Positions 51,667-60,134 of a stretch of 64,000 bases of DNA are shown piece by piece. The DNA lies in contig CP087965.1 of assembly GCA_024703855.1 (NCBI GenBank), positions 318,001 through 382,000 of the forward strand, read 5' to 3'. The translations under genes were made by a program, and so were the position numbers. How positions within the stretch are numbered: the stretch's first letter is position 1; each line of letters starts with the position of its first letter. The notes beneath the pieces are model-generated. The model saw only the letters and a list, made by a program, of their open reading frames with translations, did not search any database and was not told where the DNA came from. The stretch is from Polaromonas sp. P2-4. GTDB taxonomy: Bacteria > Pseudomonadota > Gammaproteobacteria > Burkholderiales > Burkholderiaceae_C.

Positions 51667-53251
51667 CTAGGTCGGGATGTCGCCGGCGATCTGCTGCAGC
51701 TTGATGACCACGAACTCGGCCGGCTTGAGCGGCGCGAAGCCGACGATGATGTTCACAATGCCGAGGTTGATGTCGGCCTGCGTGGTGGTCTCGCGGTCGC
51801 ATTTGACGAAGTACGCTTCCTTCGGCGTGCGGCCCTGGAAGGCACCCTGGCGGAACAGGGTCTGCATGAAGGCGCCGATGTTGAGCCGGATCTGTGCCCA
51901 CAGGGGCTCGTCGTTCGGCTCGAACACCACCCATTGCGTGCCGCGATACAGGGTTTCTTCAAGGAACAAGGCCATGCGCCGCACCGGCAGGTACTTCCAC
52001 TCCGAGGCCAGCGTGTCGGCGCCGCGCATTGTGCGCGAGCCCCAGACGATCGGCCCAGTGTTGGGAAAGCTGCGAATGCAGTTCACGCCAAGCGGGTTGA
52101 TGAAGCCGTTCTCGGGGTCGGTGAGGCTGACCTCGGGCGCGAGCACGCCGTTGAGCGCGGCCTCGATGCCCGCAGGCGCCTTCCACACGCCGCGTTGCGC
52201 GTCGGTGCGCGCCATCACGCCGGCCACCGCGCCGGCCGGCGCAAAGGGCTCGGGCCGGCTTTCGCGCAGCGGGTTGGGGCAGCGCACACGCGGGAAGAAC
52301 AGCGCCGCGTTCGCATTGCGCGCGACCACACCGGCTATGTTGGTGGGCGTCACGTCGTCCACCGCGTCCCAGCCGCCGGTGTGGAACGGCGGGTCTATCA
52401 AGGCCATTGCGCGCCGCTCGACGCAGTACGCCACCGCGGCGGTCCAGGTAGTAGTGTTCACATCCTGGCTCGGTGAGAACGGCGGGATCACAAGCAGGTT
52501 GAACAGGTCCGCCTTCTCCAGCGCGAACAGGCCCCTTTTGGCTGGGCGCAGGCCGACGCCGCTGACCACCTGCGCGTCGGTGATTGCGTTGCCGTCGTCA
52601 CCGCCGGCCAGTGCCGTGGAGTTGGCGGGATCGGAACGGGTCGAGCGGGCCGGCGGGTGGGATCACCGCGTTGGCAGCAGGGCGCGCGGCTATGGCCGCA
52701 GCGCTGCGCAACAGCCGGCTTTGGTCGAGTAGCACCTGACTAACAAAGCGCGGGTGGCCGGTCGCGATCGAGAGATTCAGGAAGGTCTCGACAGCGTCGG
52801 TTGCAAAGTCCTTCACCCGCAGGTTGAACATCGTGTTCGCCGTGTTGGCGGCCACGATCTCGGGTTCCACGTCATGGTCGATGCGGATGCGCAAGCGGTT
52901 GCCCCACGCGCCGGAGTTGGCGGCGCTGAACAGCGCGGCCGCAGGCAGTGCCGGCGTCTGCGCCGCAACCGCGCCGCTATGCACCCGCACCACCAGCGCG
53001 TCGGAGCCGCCGTTGGCAAAGTAGTGAAGAGCGGCAAACGACATCGGGCAGTCGTTCGACAAGCTACCGAAGTGGCGCTCGTAGTCGGCGAAGCTGGCCA
53101 CCCGCACGGGGCTCTTCGGGTCGCTGTCCAGTGGCCCGCGCAAGGCGCGGCCGACAAATGCGGTGATCGAAGTCGCGACGCCAGTGATGGTGCGCACCCC
53201 ACTGCTCACCTCTTCAATGTAAACGCCGGGGTAGGAAAGGGCAACTGGCAT
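51667..53251 (-). CDS. Contractile tail sheath protein (Pvc2-like)
   Basis: About 527 residues with one break near 52615. The N-terminus PVALSYPGVYIEEVSSGVRT and TSITAFVGRALRGPL are the sheath hallmark, and ALHYFANGGSDALVVRVHSG follows. The subtilisin-like and C-terminal parts show GLRPAKRGLFALEKADLFNL, WKYLPVRRMALFLEETLYRG and the terminal FAPLKPAEFVVIKLQQIAGD, whose last strand interlocks neighbouring subunits. It is the first structural gene of the operon; the gap upstream holds an island repeat that may carry its control region. Confidence 0.93.
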
Positions 53252-53304
53252 CGCTGGCTCCTTATGTGGCTGTCAAGTTCACGCGTTCAAACGACGGGCT
53301 CCGA

Positions 53305-53439
53305 TCACAGCCGTCTCGGCGGCGGCTGCCAAACGGTTCCGTCCGTCAACCTCAGGCGGCGCAGTACGCGCTCAATCTGCTCCACCGTCAATTTCGAGTG
53401 CCCCGGCCCCAACGACCAGCCCTTTTCATCCGCACACAT
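53305..53439 (-). CDS. Candidate small protein or C-terminal gene fragment upstream of sheath
   Basis: A 44-codon frame from ATG 53439: MCADEKGWSLGPGHSKL, then a charged helix TVEQIERVLRRLRLTDG and VWQPPPRRL. A one-base shift upstream would extend it with RPAEDLLDDLRRVRAGG, which reads as normal protein sequence and overlaps the island repeat. It could be a real small eCIS-associated protein or the tail of a broken gene. No family is known. Confidence 0.35.
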   Translation of the reverse strand: MCADEKGWSLGPGHSKLTVEQIERVLRRLRLTDGTVWQPPPRRL

Positions 53440-53449
53440 GCGTGACACC

Positions 53450-53640
53450 GCCTGCCCGTACCCTGCGCAAGTCGTCCAGGAGGTCTTCGGCGGGACGCTT
53501 CAAGACGCAGTCCCGCGGCGCCAGTTTCAGGCGAAGCGTAGCGCCGCCTCGCCAATAGCGTTAGGACAATCCTGCCAACCATTAGGACGATCTTGCTGCC
53601 GCCTGATCGTCACTCGGGCAGACGCCGACCTGACGCTACA
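53450..53640 (-). repeat. Island repeat with 21-bp spaced TTAGGACAATC boxes, copy 2
   Basis: TTAGGACAATC at 53561-53571 and TTAGGACGATC at 53582-53592, again 21 bp apart. Flanks match copies 1 and 3 (GCGGGACG, GCGCCGCC, GCAGACGCCGACCTG). It lies about 310 bases upstream of the sheath start. The part that encodes the AraC C-terminus in copy 3 is shorter and more diverged here. Confidence 0.72.
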
Positions 53641-53719
53641 CGACGCGCCCTGCCTCTTCTTGGTGTCAGTGTGCGTATTTGACAACGACCCCCTTTTGTC
53701 TTGGGTCAGCATCGCCCGC

Positions 53720-54490
53720 CTATCCGGCTGCGGACTCCATCGCCGAGAAGGTCGCATCGTCGAGCTCCCCGGTCGCGGGCAGATTCCTGGCTTTCTGAAA
53801 TTCAGCCAGTGCGCCTTTCGTCCTCTTGCCGAACCATCCATCCACAGGGCCGGGATTGAAGCCCCGGTAAGTCAGGAGAAGCTGGGCCGCACGTAGCCTC
53901 AGGCCGGGCAGCGGCCCCTTCACGTACCGGGCGTGTTCTGCCGCCAGCTTCTCGTCGTACCTGTTTTTCTTGAAGCCGGGCCCGTTGTAGCGGCTGGCAA
54001 AGTTCTCCCAGTCCCCTTGTTGCAGAAACTTTGACAGCTTGTTTGCAGTGATGAATCCAACCATCCCCTGGAACTGCGCGTCCTCCGAGGACGACATCGC
54101 CCGGGCCATGGCCTCGACGTCCGCGAAACCCACGCTTGCCGCGTTGTAGCCCATGACCTGGCCCAGCCCCCACGACGCGCTTTCCAGCGCGGCCCTTCGG
54201 TCGAGGGCAATGGCGCGCGCCAGGCGGTCGTGCTGGAAAGGGCCCCCTGCTCCGTAGCCGCCTGGATCCGGATCGCTCAAATCGGGGGCCGTGGCGTCGA
54301 ATCTTCCGTTTGTGCGTTTGTGGAACACATGCCGCTCGAACAGAATCAGGGGGCGCCGATCCCGAAGGAAGCCGCAGCCCTTGGTCTCGACCGTCATGAC
54401 CGCCCACAGCGCAGGCAGCCCGATGCCGATATCGCCCGCGGCCTTCGCAAGTCCCGCCTCCGAAAGAGGCAATCCCATGCCTTCGAACAT
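53720..54490 (-). CDS. N-acetylmuramidase-family hydrolase with peptidoglycan-binding domain
   Basis: 256 residues, unbroken. Residues 20-190 match the N-acetylmuramidase (PF11860) family: IGIGLPALWAVMTVETKGCG with the catalytic glutamate in VETKG, RPLILFERHVFHKRTNGRFD, SWGLGQVMGYNAASVGF and WENFASRYNGPG. The C-terminal 65 residues are a PG_binding_1 domain (LLLTYRGFNPGPVDGWFGKRTKGAL). There is no signal peptide, as in phage endolysins. It lies upstream of the sheath operon in the same direction and may open the cell wall for particle release or be carried as cargo. Confidence 0.87.
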   Translation of the reverse strand: MFEGMGLPLSEAGLAKAAGDIGIGLPALWAVMTVETKGCGFLRDRRPLILFERHVFHKRTNGRFDATAPDLSDPDPGGYGAGGPFQHDRLARAIALDRRAALESASWGLGQVMGYNAASVGFADVEAMARAMSSSEDAQFQGMVGFITANKLSKFLQQGDWENFASRYNGPGFKKNRYDEKLAAEHARYVKGPLPGLRLRAAQLLLTYRGFNPGPVDGWFGKRTKGALAEFQKARNLPATGELDDATFSAMESAAG

Positions 54491-54547
54491 AACGCCTCCG
54501 TCGACTCCGGGCTCGCTTCAGACTGAAAGAAACGGCCCCTGAATTCA

Positions 54548-54752
54548 CTACACCAGGTGCCCGCCTTCTTCCGGGACTTTGTCGAAAAATTCGTCGGGAA
54601 ACTTCTGCTGCAGCAATGCATCGAGACCCCGGATCTGTTCCGCGCGGGTTGCGCCCGCGATCGGGAGGATGGACAGCACGCCCTTGGTCTTGGGGCCTAT
54701 CTCGCCGTCGATGTTACCGATCTCCCGTCCGAGCCGGATCAGGCCTATGCAA
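54548..54752 (-). pseudogene. Truncated peptidoglycan-binding protein fragment
   Basis: The frame from about 54752 encodes LIRLGREIGNIDGEIGPKTK, the second half of a PG_binding_1 repeat, then ATRAEQIRGLDALLQQKFPD and DKVPEEGGHLV with a normal stop. Its N-terminal part is missing: the sequence runs directly into the end of the island repeat. This is a gene cut by the rearrangement that placed the repeat and the regulator beside it. Confidence 0.6.
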
Positions 54753-54935
54753 GCTGGGCGGGACGTTCCAGCACGCAATCCCACTGCGCAACCTGCATGC
54801 AAAGCCTAGCGCGCACCAAACCAAGCGCGTTAGGACAATCCTGCCATTCGTTAAGACAATCTTGCGCCCGCCTGATATTCGCTCGGGCAGACGTCGACCT
54901 GGCGCTTGAACGCCCGCGTGAAATACGAGAGGTCG
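54752..54935 (-). repeat. Island repeat with 21-bp spaced TTAGGACAATC boxes, copy 3
   Basis: TTAGGACAATC at 54830-54840 and TTAAGACAATC at 54851-54861, 21 bp apart. Here the repeat is continuous with the 3' end of the AraC-type regulator gene: the second box contains its TAA stop. Copies 1 and 2 keep parts of the same gene end without the gene. Confidence 0.75.
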
Positions 54936-55655
54936 TTGAACCCGACGGAGTAAGCCACTTCCTTGGTGAGTACACCCGGATGGGCGAGGCGTTCTGCAAG
55001 CCTGGTCTATCCTGTAGCGGAGCAGGTATTGGCCGAAGCTCACCCCGTGCTCTTGCCTGAAGACGCGGCAGAACTGGGAGGGGCTGAGACGGCACAGGGC
55101 TGCGACATGATCCAGCGCGATCTTCTGGTCAAAATGCATCGCCACGTGCGTGATCGCGGGATGCGTTCTTTCGTGCCTGCCCGGGCCATGCAGGGCCGGC
55201 AAGCCCTCGGCGCTTTGCGGCGGACGCAAGGTTTCGAACGCAGGTCCTGGCCCGTGCCGACGTGTCAACTCGATGAGCGCGGTGATGCGTTGGTTAAGCT
55301 CCCCGATCGAAACCGGCTTCACCAGCAAGTCCCAGACCCGGATGCGCAGCGCCCATAGCGCCACGGCCTCGGAAAGGCGGCCCGTGATCATGAGGACGGG
55401 CAGGCTTGGGTGCTCGCGCCGGGTGTGAGCCAGGGCGTCTATGTCGGGCGCGTTGGGCTCGTCAAACTCGAAGCACAGAAAAAGCGGGGCGTGGATCTGG
55501 ATGGCGCCGGGGACCTCGGTGGCCCCCCTCACTCGTCGTATGTCAAAAGCGCCGTCGAGAGCCTCGACCAGTGCTGTGTGCGCTTCCCGCGTCAGGTTCA
55601 CCCAGAGAAAACTGGCGTTATGCGGCGCACTCGCAGGAGCGAATGAGTTGACCAT
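54851..55655 (-). CDS. AraC-family regulator with atypical receiver-like N-terminal domain
   Basis: About 268 residues with one break near 54995; ATG 55655 ([19 protein letters not shown]). The first 120 residues look like a receiver: [16 protein letters not shown] aligns with the phosphoacceptor loop but has Glu where the Asp should be, followed by [16 protein letters not shown] and the conserved lysine in [10 protein letters not shown]. The last 100 residues are an AraC double helix-turn-helix ([50 protein letters not shown]). It is the only regulator of the island and may bind the repeated boxes upstream of island genes (inference). Confidence 0.82.
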
Positions 55656-55954
55656 GGTCGCGGTCCTTTCCTGATCTGCGCCGTTTCGGCGCGTTTCTTC
55701 TTGATCCGCCACAAGACCCATGGCGGACGACCTTCCTTGGCGCTCCTGCCGGTTCACATCGCCGCTTGCGGGATGAATCGCGTTCATCCCTGCCGATCGC
55801 AGTTCGGCTGGCGGTCCAGCAGGGCCCGGATACGCTGGCCCAACCGCGACCATCAAGCCAGCCCCGCCCGCACGTCGTCGGCGCACGCCAACCGAACCCG
55901 CAGTCAAAGGGCTTGGGCTTAATCAGTCCCAGAAAGCAATAATAGGACGAATCT
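55656..55954. other. Gap between the regulator and the baiN-like fragment
   Basis: About 300 bases with no recognised gene, repeat or terminator. It should contain the promoter of the AraC-type gene and the right end of the island. Confidence 0.5.
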
Positions 55955-56409
55955 GAAGGATCTGCTGTTCACCCACCGAGGCCTCTCGAGACCGGCCGAG
56001 TTGCAAATTTCAAGCTACTGGCAGGACCAGACCCCGATCCGCCTCAACCTTGCCCCTGAAACCGACCTGCCGCAGGCGCTGGCCCGCGCCAAGGCCACGT
56101 CCCTGCAAACTGCTCACCAACGAGCTGGCCACGCTGATGCCGTCCCGGCTGGCCGAACGGCTGGTGCGCTGGGAACTCACGCCCACCGGCTCCGAGAGCT
56201 ACAAAAAGGCCGAGGTCACGGCCGGCGGCGTTGACACCCGCGACCTGTCGTCGCAAACCATGGAATCGAAGCAGCCGGGCCTGTATTTCATCGGCGAAGT
56301 CGTCGATGTAACCGGCTGGCTGGGCGGCTACAACTTCCAGTGGGCCTGGGCTTCGGGTTTTGCCTGCGCGCAGGCACTGGTTGCGTATCAAGTTGCGCTG
56401 TCTATTTGA
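55955..56409 (+). pseudogene. Truncated, diverged second copy of the baiN-like gene (3' part)
   Basis: From GATCTGCTGTTCACCCACCG the sequence follows the last third of the gene at 23047: FTHRGLSRPAELQISSYW, NLAPETDLPQALARAKATS, then a one-base break near 56105, and TNELATLMPSRLAERLVRWE to LYFIGEVVDVTGWLGGYN. It lacks the first two thirds and about 30 residues in the middle. Similarity to copy 1 is moderate in the first half and very high at the end, so the copies are of different age or origin. It directly precedes the rpsU promoter. Confidence 0.8.
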
Positions 56410-56436
56410 GTTTTACCATTATCTTTACGCTATAAT
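56406..56436 (+). promoter_or_regulatory. Promoter of rpsU
   Basis: A perfect TATAAT at 56431-56436 with TTGAGT at 56406-56411 as a possible -35 (19-base spacing, slightly long). The rpsU ATG is 80 bases downstream. Confidence 0.6.
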
Positions 56437-56516
56437 CCAAGGCTTTGCTAGCAAACCCGCGCCTGGCCTGATCCTGATCAGATCAATAGAGGTGCACCTT
56501 TTGGATCAATTCATCA

Positions 56517-56729
56517 ATGACGACCATTCGCGTAAAAGATAACGAGCCCTTCGACGTGGCTCTGCGCCGTTTCAAGCGCACTATTGAAAAACTCGGTCTG
56601 CTGACCGACCTGCGCGCCTGCGAGTTTTACGAAAAACCAACGGCCGAGCGCAAGCGCAAGAAGGCAGCTGCCGTCAAGCGTAATTACAAGCGTATCCGCG
56701 CTATGCAGTTGCCCAAAAAGCTGTACTAA
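56517..56729 (+). CDS. rpsU: 30S ribosomal protein bS21
   Basis: 70 residues, full length, with the characteristic start [20 protein letters not shown], the [20 protein letters not shown] basic helix and the end AMQLPKKLY. It is a small subunit protein that helps start translation. It has its own promoter and terminator-like hairpin downstream and leads into yqeY, as in most proteobacteria. Confidence 0.98.
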   Translation: MTTIRVKDNEPFDVALRRFKRTIEKLGLLTDLRACEFYEKPTAERKRKKAAAVKRNYKRIRAMQLPKKLY

Positions 56730-56756
56730 TCAGTACGGCCTTCTGGCAACTCAAAA

Positions 56757-56786
56757 AGCCCGCAAGAGGACGCTCTGCGGGCTTTT
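56757..56786 (+). terminator. Rho-independent terminator after rpsU
   Basis: AGCCCGCA at 56757-56764 pairs with TGCGGGCT at 56776-56783, followed by a T run. It starts 27 bases after the rpsU stop. Confidence 0.85.
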
Positions 56787-56841
56787 CTACTTTTCAGCCT
56801 TTATTCGCACGCCCGTCCCCACACCCAACCAGGAGTCCGCA

Positions 56842-57303
56842 ATGTCACTCAAAGACCAGATCACCGAAGACATGAAAACCGCCATGCGCGCCAAAGACAC
56901 CGAGCGTCTGGGCACCATCCGCCTGCTGCTGGCGGCCATCAAGCAAAAAGAGGTGGATGAACGCGTGGTGCTGGACGACGTGGCCGTGGTCGCCATCGTC
57001 GACAAGTTGATGAAACAGCGCAAAGACTCCATCGAGGCCTTCCAGAAGGCTGAACGCGCTGACTTGGCCGACAAGGAAGCCGCCGAACTGGTAGTGCTGC
57101 AGGCCTACCTGCCCGCACGCCTGAGCGCCGATGAAGTCACGGTAATCGTGAAAGCCATGGTGGCCGAGTTAGGCGTAGAACTTGGTCGAAATGTAGGCCC
57201 CGGCGACATGGGCAAGGTCATGGGCCTTGTCAAAGCCCAGCTGGCCGGCAAGGCGGATATGGGCCAGGTGTCAGCCGCCGTCAAGGCAGCGCTGGCGGGA
57301 TAG
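56842..57303 (+). CDS. yqeY: GatB/YqeY-domain protein
   Basis: 153 residues, unbroken. MSLKDQITEDMKTAMRAKDT, RLGTIRLLLAAIKQKEVDER, KQRKDSIEAFQKAERADLAD and LQAYLPARLSADEV are the family pattern; the end GPGDMGKVMGLVKAQLAGKA is typical. It resembles the tRNA-binding tail of the amidotransferase subunit GatB; its own role is not settled. Confidence 0.93.
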   Translation: MSLKDQITEDMKTAMRAKDTERLGTIRLLLAAIKQKEVDERVVLDDVAVVAIVDKLMKQRKDSIEAFQKAERADLADKEAAELVVLQAYLPARLSADEVTVIVKAMVAELGVELGRNVGPGDMGKVMGLVKAQLAGKADMGQVSAAVKAALAG

Positions 57304-57331
57304 CAGCAACAGCAGCGGCCAGCGTCTTATT

Positions 57332-57366
57332 TGACTGCATTGCATGCAAAGCATACAATGCAGTCA
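57332..57366. promoter_or_regulatory. Palindromic operator of the vapBC operon
   Basis: TGACTGCATTG at 57332-57342 is repeated inverted and perfect as CAATGCAGTCA at 57356-57366, and CATGC / GCATA continue the symmetry around a central AAA. It lies 23 bases before the vapB start, where the antitoxin-toxin complex would bind to repress its own operon. Confidence 0.75.
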
Positions 57367-57389
57367 TTCATCACTTCTCAGGCTCCATC

Positions 57390-57623
57390 ATGGCCATGCT
57401 CACCGTTCGCAACCTCGACGAATCCGTCAAAGCCATGCTGCGCATTCAGGCTGCCCAGCATGGCTGGGCCATGGAAGAGGAAGTGCGGCGCATCCTGACC
57501 CAAGCAACCCAGGGCATCTCTACCGACATCAAGCTCGGCAGCCGTATTCATGGCCGCTTCAAGTCGATTGGTGGAGTAGATCTGCCCGCTCGACAACTGC
57601 CGCGTCCTGCGCCGAAGTTCTAA
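57390..57623 (+). CDS. vapB: VapB/FitA-type antitoxin
   Basis: 77 residues. MLTVRNLDESVKAMLRIQAA and the EEEVRRILTQAT helix form a ribbon-helix-helix DNA-binding domain of the FitA type; the C-terminal tail (RIHGRFKSIGGVDLPARQLP) would wrap the toxin. ATG 57390 or 57396. It neutralises the PIN toxin encoded 8 bases downstream and represses the operon at the palindrome. Confidence 0.88.
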   Translation: MAMLTVRNLDESVKAMLRIQAAQHGWAMEEEVRRILTQATQGISTDIKLGSRIHGRFKSIGGVDLPARQLPRPAPKF

Positions 57624-57631
57624 GCCGGCTC

Positions 57632-58054
57632 ATGTACCTGCTCGACACCAATGTGCTGTCGGAGCTGATGCGCCCTGCCCCTTCGCCATCACTACTGGCA
57701 TGGATGGATAGCCAGGCAGCCCAACATTTATATATCTGCGCAATCACCCGAGCCGAGATCGAACTGGGCATTGCACTTTTACCGACAGGCAAGCGACGCA
57801 CGGCACTGGCCGTTCAGGCCAAGGCCATGTTTGATGAAGACTTTCCGGGGCGCTGCCTGCCCTTTGATGAACGATGTGCTCCGCTGTATGCCGAACTGGT
57901 TGCCTCATGAACCCGCAACGGCGCTCCAATTTCAGTAGAAGATGCGCAAATCGCTGCAGTCGGTCTGGTTCATCAAAAAATTCTCATAACGCGAAACACC
58001 GCCGACTTTGAGGAAATTGCGGGGCTGCAATTGGTCAACCCCTGGCTGACTTGA
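57632..58054 (+). pseudogene. vapC: VapC PIN-domain toxin interrupted by an in-frame stop
   Basis: MYLLDTNVLSELMRPAPS starts a PIN-domain ribonuclease; D5, the glutamate in ITRAEIELGIALL and the later ITRNTADFE aspartate are the metal ligands. Codon 93 is TGA (57908-57910) where an arginine codon CGA is expected; the frame then continues without shift through [20 protein letters not shown] and [16 protein letters not shown] to the stop at 58054. A single C-to-T change explains it. Read as it stands, the toxin lacks the last acidic residues and should be inactive. It could also be a base error. Confidence 0.8.
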
Positions 58055-58093
58055 GCACTGACGGTTAGCCAGAGCCTCAAGCCAATTCCCCAA

Positions 58094-59518
58094 TCAACTC
58101 CCGGCCACCTTCATCCGGTTCACCAGAATCGAGCCCACGGTTTTGGCGCCGTAGTTGTAGGCGTCCGCCCCCACGGCCTCAATGCCCATGAGCATGTCCT
58201 TGAGGTTGCCGGCAATGGTGATCTCTTCGACCGGAAAGGCGATCTGGCCGTTTTCTACCCAGAAACCTGAGGCACCGCGCGAGTAGTCGCCGGTCACGTA
58301 GTTCACGCCCTGCCCCATCAGCTCCGTCACAAACAGCCCACGGCCCAGCTTGCGCAGCATGGCGTCGAGGTCGTCACCCCCGCGTGCGGCGGCTGGTCAG
58401 GATCAGATTGTGCGAGCCACCAGCATTGCCCGTGGTGCGCATACCCAGCTTGCGGGCTGAATAGGTGCTCAAAAAATAGCCCTCGACCCGTCCCGCATCC
58501 ACCACCGTGCGCGCACTGGTTTTCACACCTTCTTCGTCAAACGGCGCGCTGCCTTTGCCTTTGAGCAGGAAGGGGTCTTCGGTGATGTCAATGTGTTTGG
58601 GGAAAGCAGGCTTGCCCAGGCTGTCGAGCAAAAACGTGCTCTTGCGGTACAGCGCACCACCGCTGACGGCCTGCACAAAACCGCCCATCAGGCCGGCGGC
58701 CAAAGGGGACTCAAACAGCACCGGGCACTGGGTGGTCGGGATTTTCCGGCTTTTCAGGCGCGCGAGGGCCCGTTCGGCGGCATAGCGGCCCACGGCTTCC
58801 GGGCGGGCCAGCTCTGCCGCGTCGCGCATGGAGCTGTACCAGGCATCGCGCTGCATCTGGTTGCCCTTCCCGGCGATGGGGGCCACGGAGATGCTGTGGC
58901 GCGAACTGGCATAACCACCGCGAAACCCCTTGGTGTGGGCACTGAAAAAATGGCTTTGCTGGGCCGACACGCCAGCGCCCTCGCTGTTGGTGATCAAGCG
59001 GCTGGTGCCCAAAGCCGCGGCTTCGCATTGCAGGGCCAGCTGGGCGGCCTCTTCCGAGGTAATGGCCCAGGGATGAAACAGGTCCAGTTCGCGGTGGTCG
59101 TGGGCAATGTCGCGGTCGTCAGGCAGGCCCGAGGTCTCGTCTTCTGCCGTGAAGCGGGCAATGTCGTAGGCCGCTTTCACGGTCTGCTGGATTGCCGCTG
59201 TCGAAAAATCGCTGGTGGCTGCATTGCCGCGCTTTTTGCCGATGTACACCGTGATGCCCAGCGACTTGTCACGGTTGCGTTCCACGTTTTCAAGTTCGCC
59301 CTTGCGCACGCTGACCGACAGGCCGCAGCCTTCGGACGCTTCGGCCGCAGCGTCGCTGGCACCCAGTTTTTTGGCATGGCCTAGCGCCGTATCAACCAGC
59401 CCCTCAAAAAGTCGCGGTGGTAGCTGAAACCGGATTCGGGCTGGCGGCTTTCCCGGGTCTTGCTGTTGTTGGCGCGAGAAGGGTTGCTGGATGAATGGAT
59501 AGAAGGCTTTTGGGTCAT
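58094..59518 (-). CDS. pmbA: PmbA/TldE metalloprotease subunit
   Basis: About 474 residues with breaks near 59407 (run of T) and 58375. ATG 59518 is the probable start (MTQKPSIHSSSNPSR). Landmarks: GCGLSVSVRKGELENVERN, GITVYIGKKRGNAATSDFS, LITNSEGAGVSAQQSHFF, and ENGQIAFPVEEITIAGNLKDM near the end (core FPVEEITIAGNL). With TldD it degrades unfolded peptides and processes peptide antibiotics such as microcin B17. TldD is not in the window. It is divergent from darP across only 25 bases. Confidence 0.9.
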
Positions 59519-59543
59519 ATGGGTAGCTATGATACTGACTGCC

Positions 59544-60134
59544 ATGAACATCAAAACTACTAAGGCCATCAAAGGCTACTGGTCTAACGGCCGTTTCGTC
59601 AAACCCGAAGAGATTGCCGCCGAAGAAGTCGGGCCGCCCAGCAAGACCCAGCTCAAGGCCGAGGCCGACGAAAAGCAGGCGCTCGGTGAAGCGCTGCTGA
59701 CCTTGCGTGCCGACCTGATGGCGCGTCTGGATCTTCCCGAAAAACTGCTGCAAGCCCTGGCTGATGCCAAAAAAATCACCAACTTCGAGGGCAGGCGCCG
59801 CCAGATGCAATTCATCGGCAAGCTGATGCGCCCGCTCGACCCCGAGCCTATCCACGACGCCATCAACGAGCAACAAAGCGGCTCCGCAGAGCTCACCCTG
59901 CAACTGCACCTGGCCGAACAATGGCGCGACAAGCTGATTGCGTCAGACGACGCACTGGGCAGCTGGCTGACCGAGCACCCCGACACCGACTCGCAGCAGT
60001 TGTGCGCCCTGATCCGTCAGGCCCGTAAAGATGTCAAGCCTGAAAAACCGGGTGAGGCACCGCGCCACGGCAAGTCTTACCGCGAAATTTTCCAGCTGGT
60101 CAAACAGGCCCTGACAGAGGAACCTGACGCATGA
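59544..60134 (+). CDS. darP: Ribosome-associated protein DarP/YjgA (DUF615)
   Basis: 196 residues from ATG 59544 (MNIKTTKAIKGYWSNGRFVK); the frame is open further upstream, but that part overlaps pmbA in antisense. Family landmarks are EEVGPPSKTQLKAEADEKQA, LPEKLLQALADAKKITNFEG, GRRRQMQFIGKLMR and the end HGKSYREIFQLVKQAL. DarP helps late assembly of the 50S subunit. The stop overlaps the mog start (ATGA). Confidence 0.93.
   Translation: MNIKTTKAIKGYWSNGRFVKPEEIAAEEVGPPSKTQLKAEADEKQALGEALLTLRADLMARLDLPEKLLQALADAKKITNFEGRRRQMQFIGKLMRPLDPEPIHDAINEQQSGSAELTLQLHLAEQWRDKLIASDDALGSWLTEHPDTDSQQLCALIRQARKDVKPEKPGEAPRHGKSYREIFQLVKQALTEEPDA

Larger units (their letters stand above)
53252..53719. other. 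468-base region upstream of the sheath gene
   Basis: It holds the second island repeat (53450-53640) and a possible 44-codon frame (53305-53439). Otherwise no gene is recognised. The operon promoter should lie here; I cannot name -35 and -10 boxes with confidence. Confidence 0.55.
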
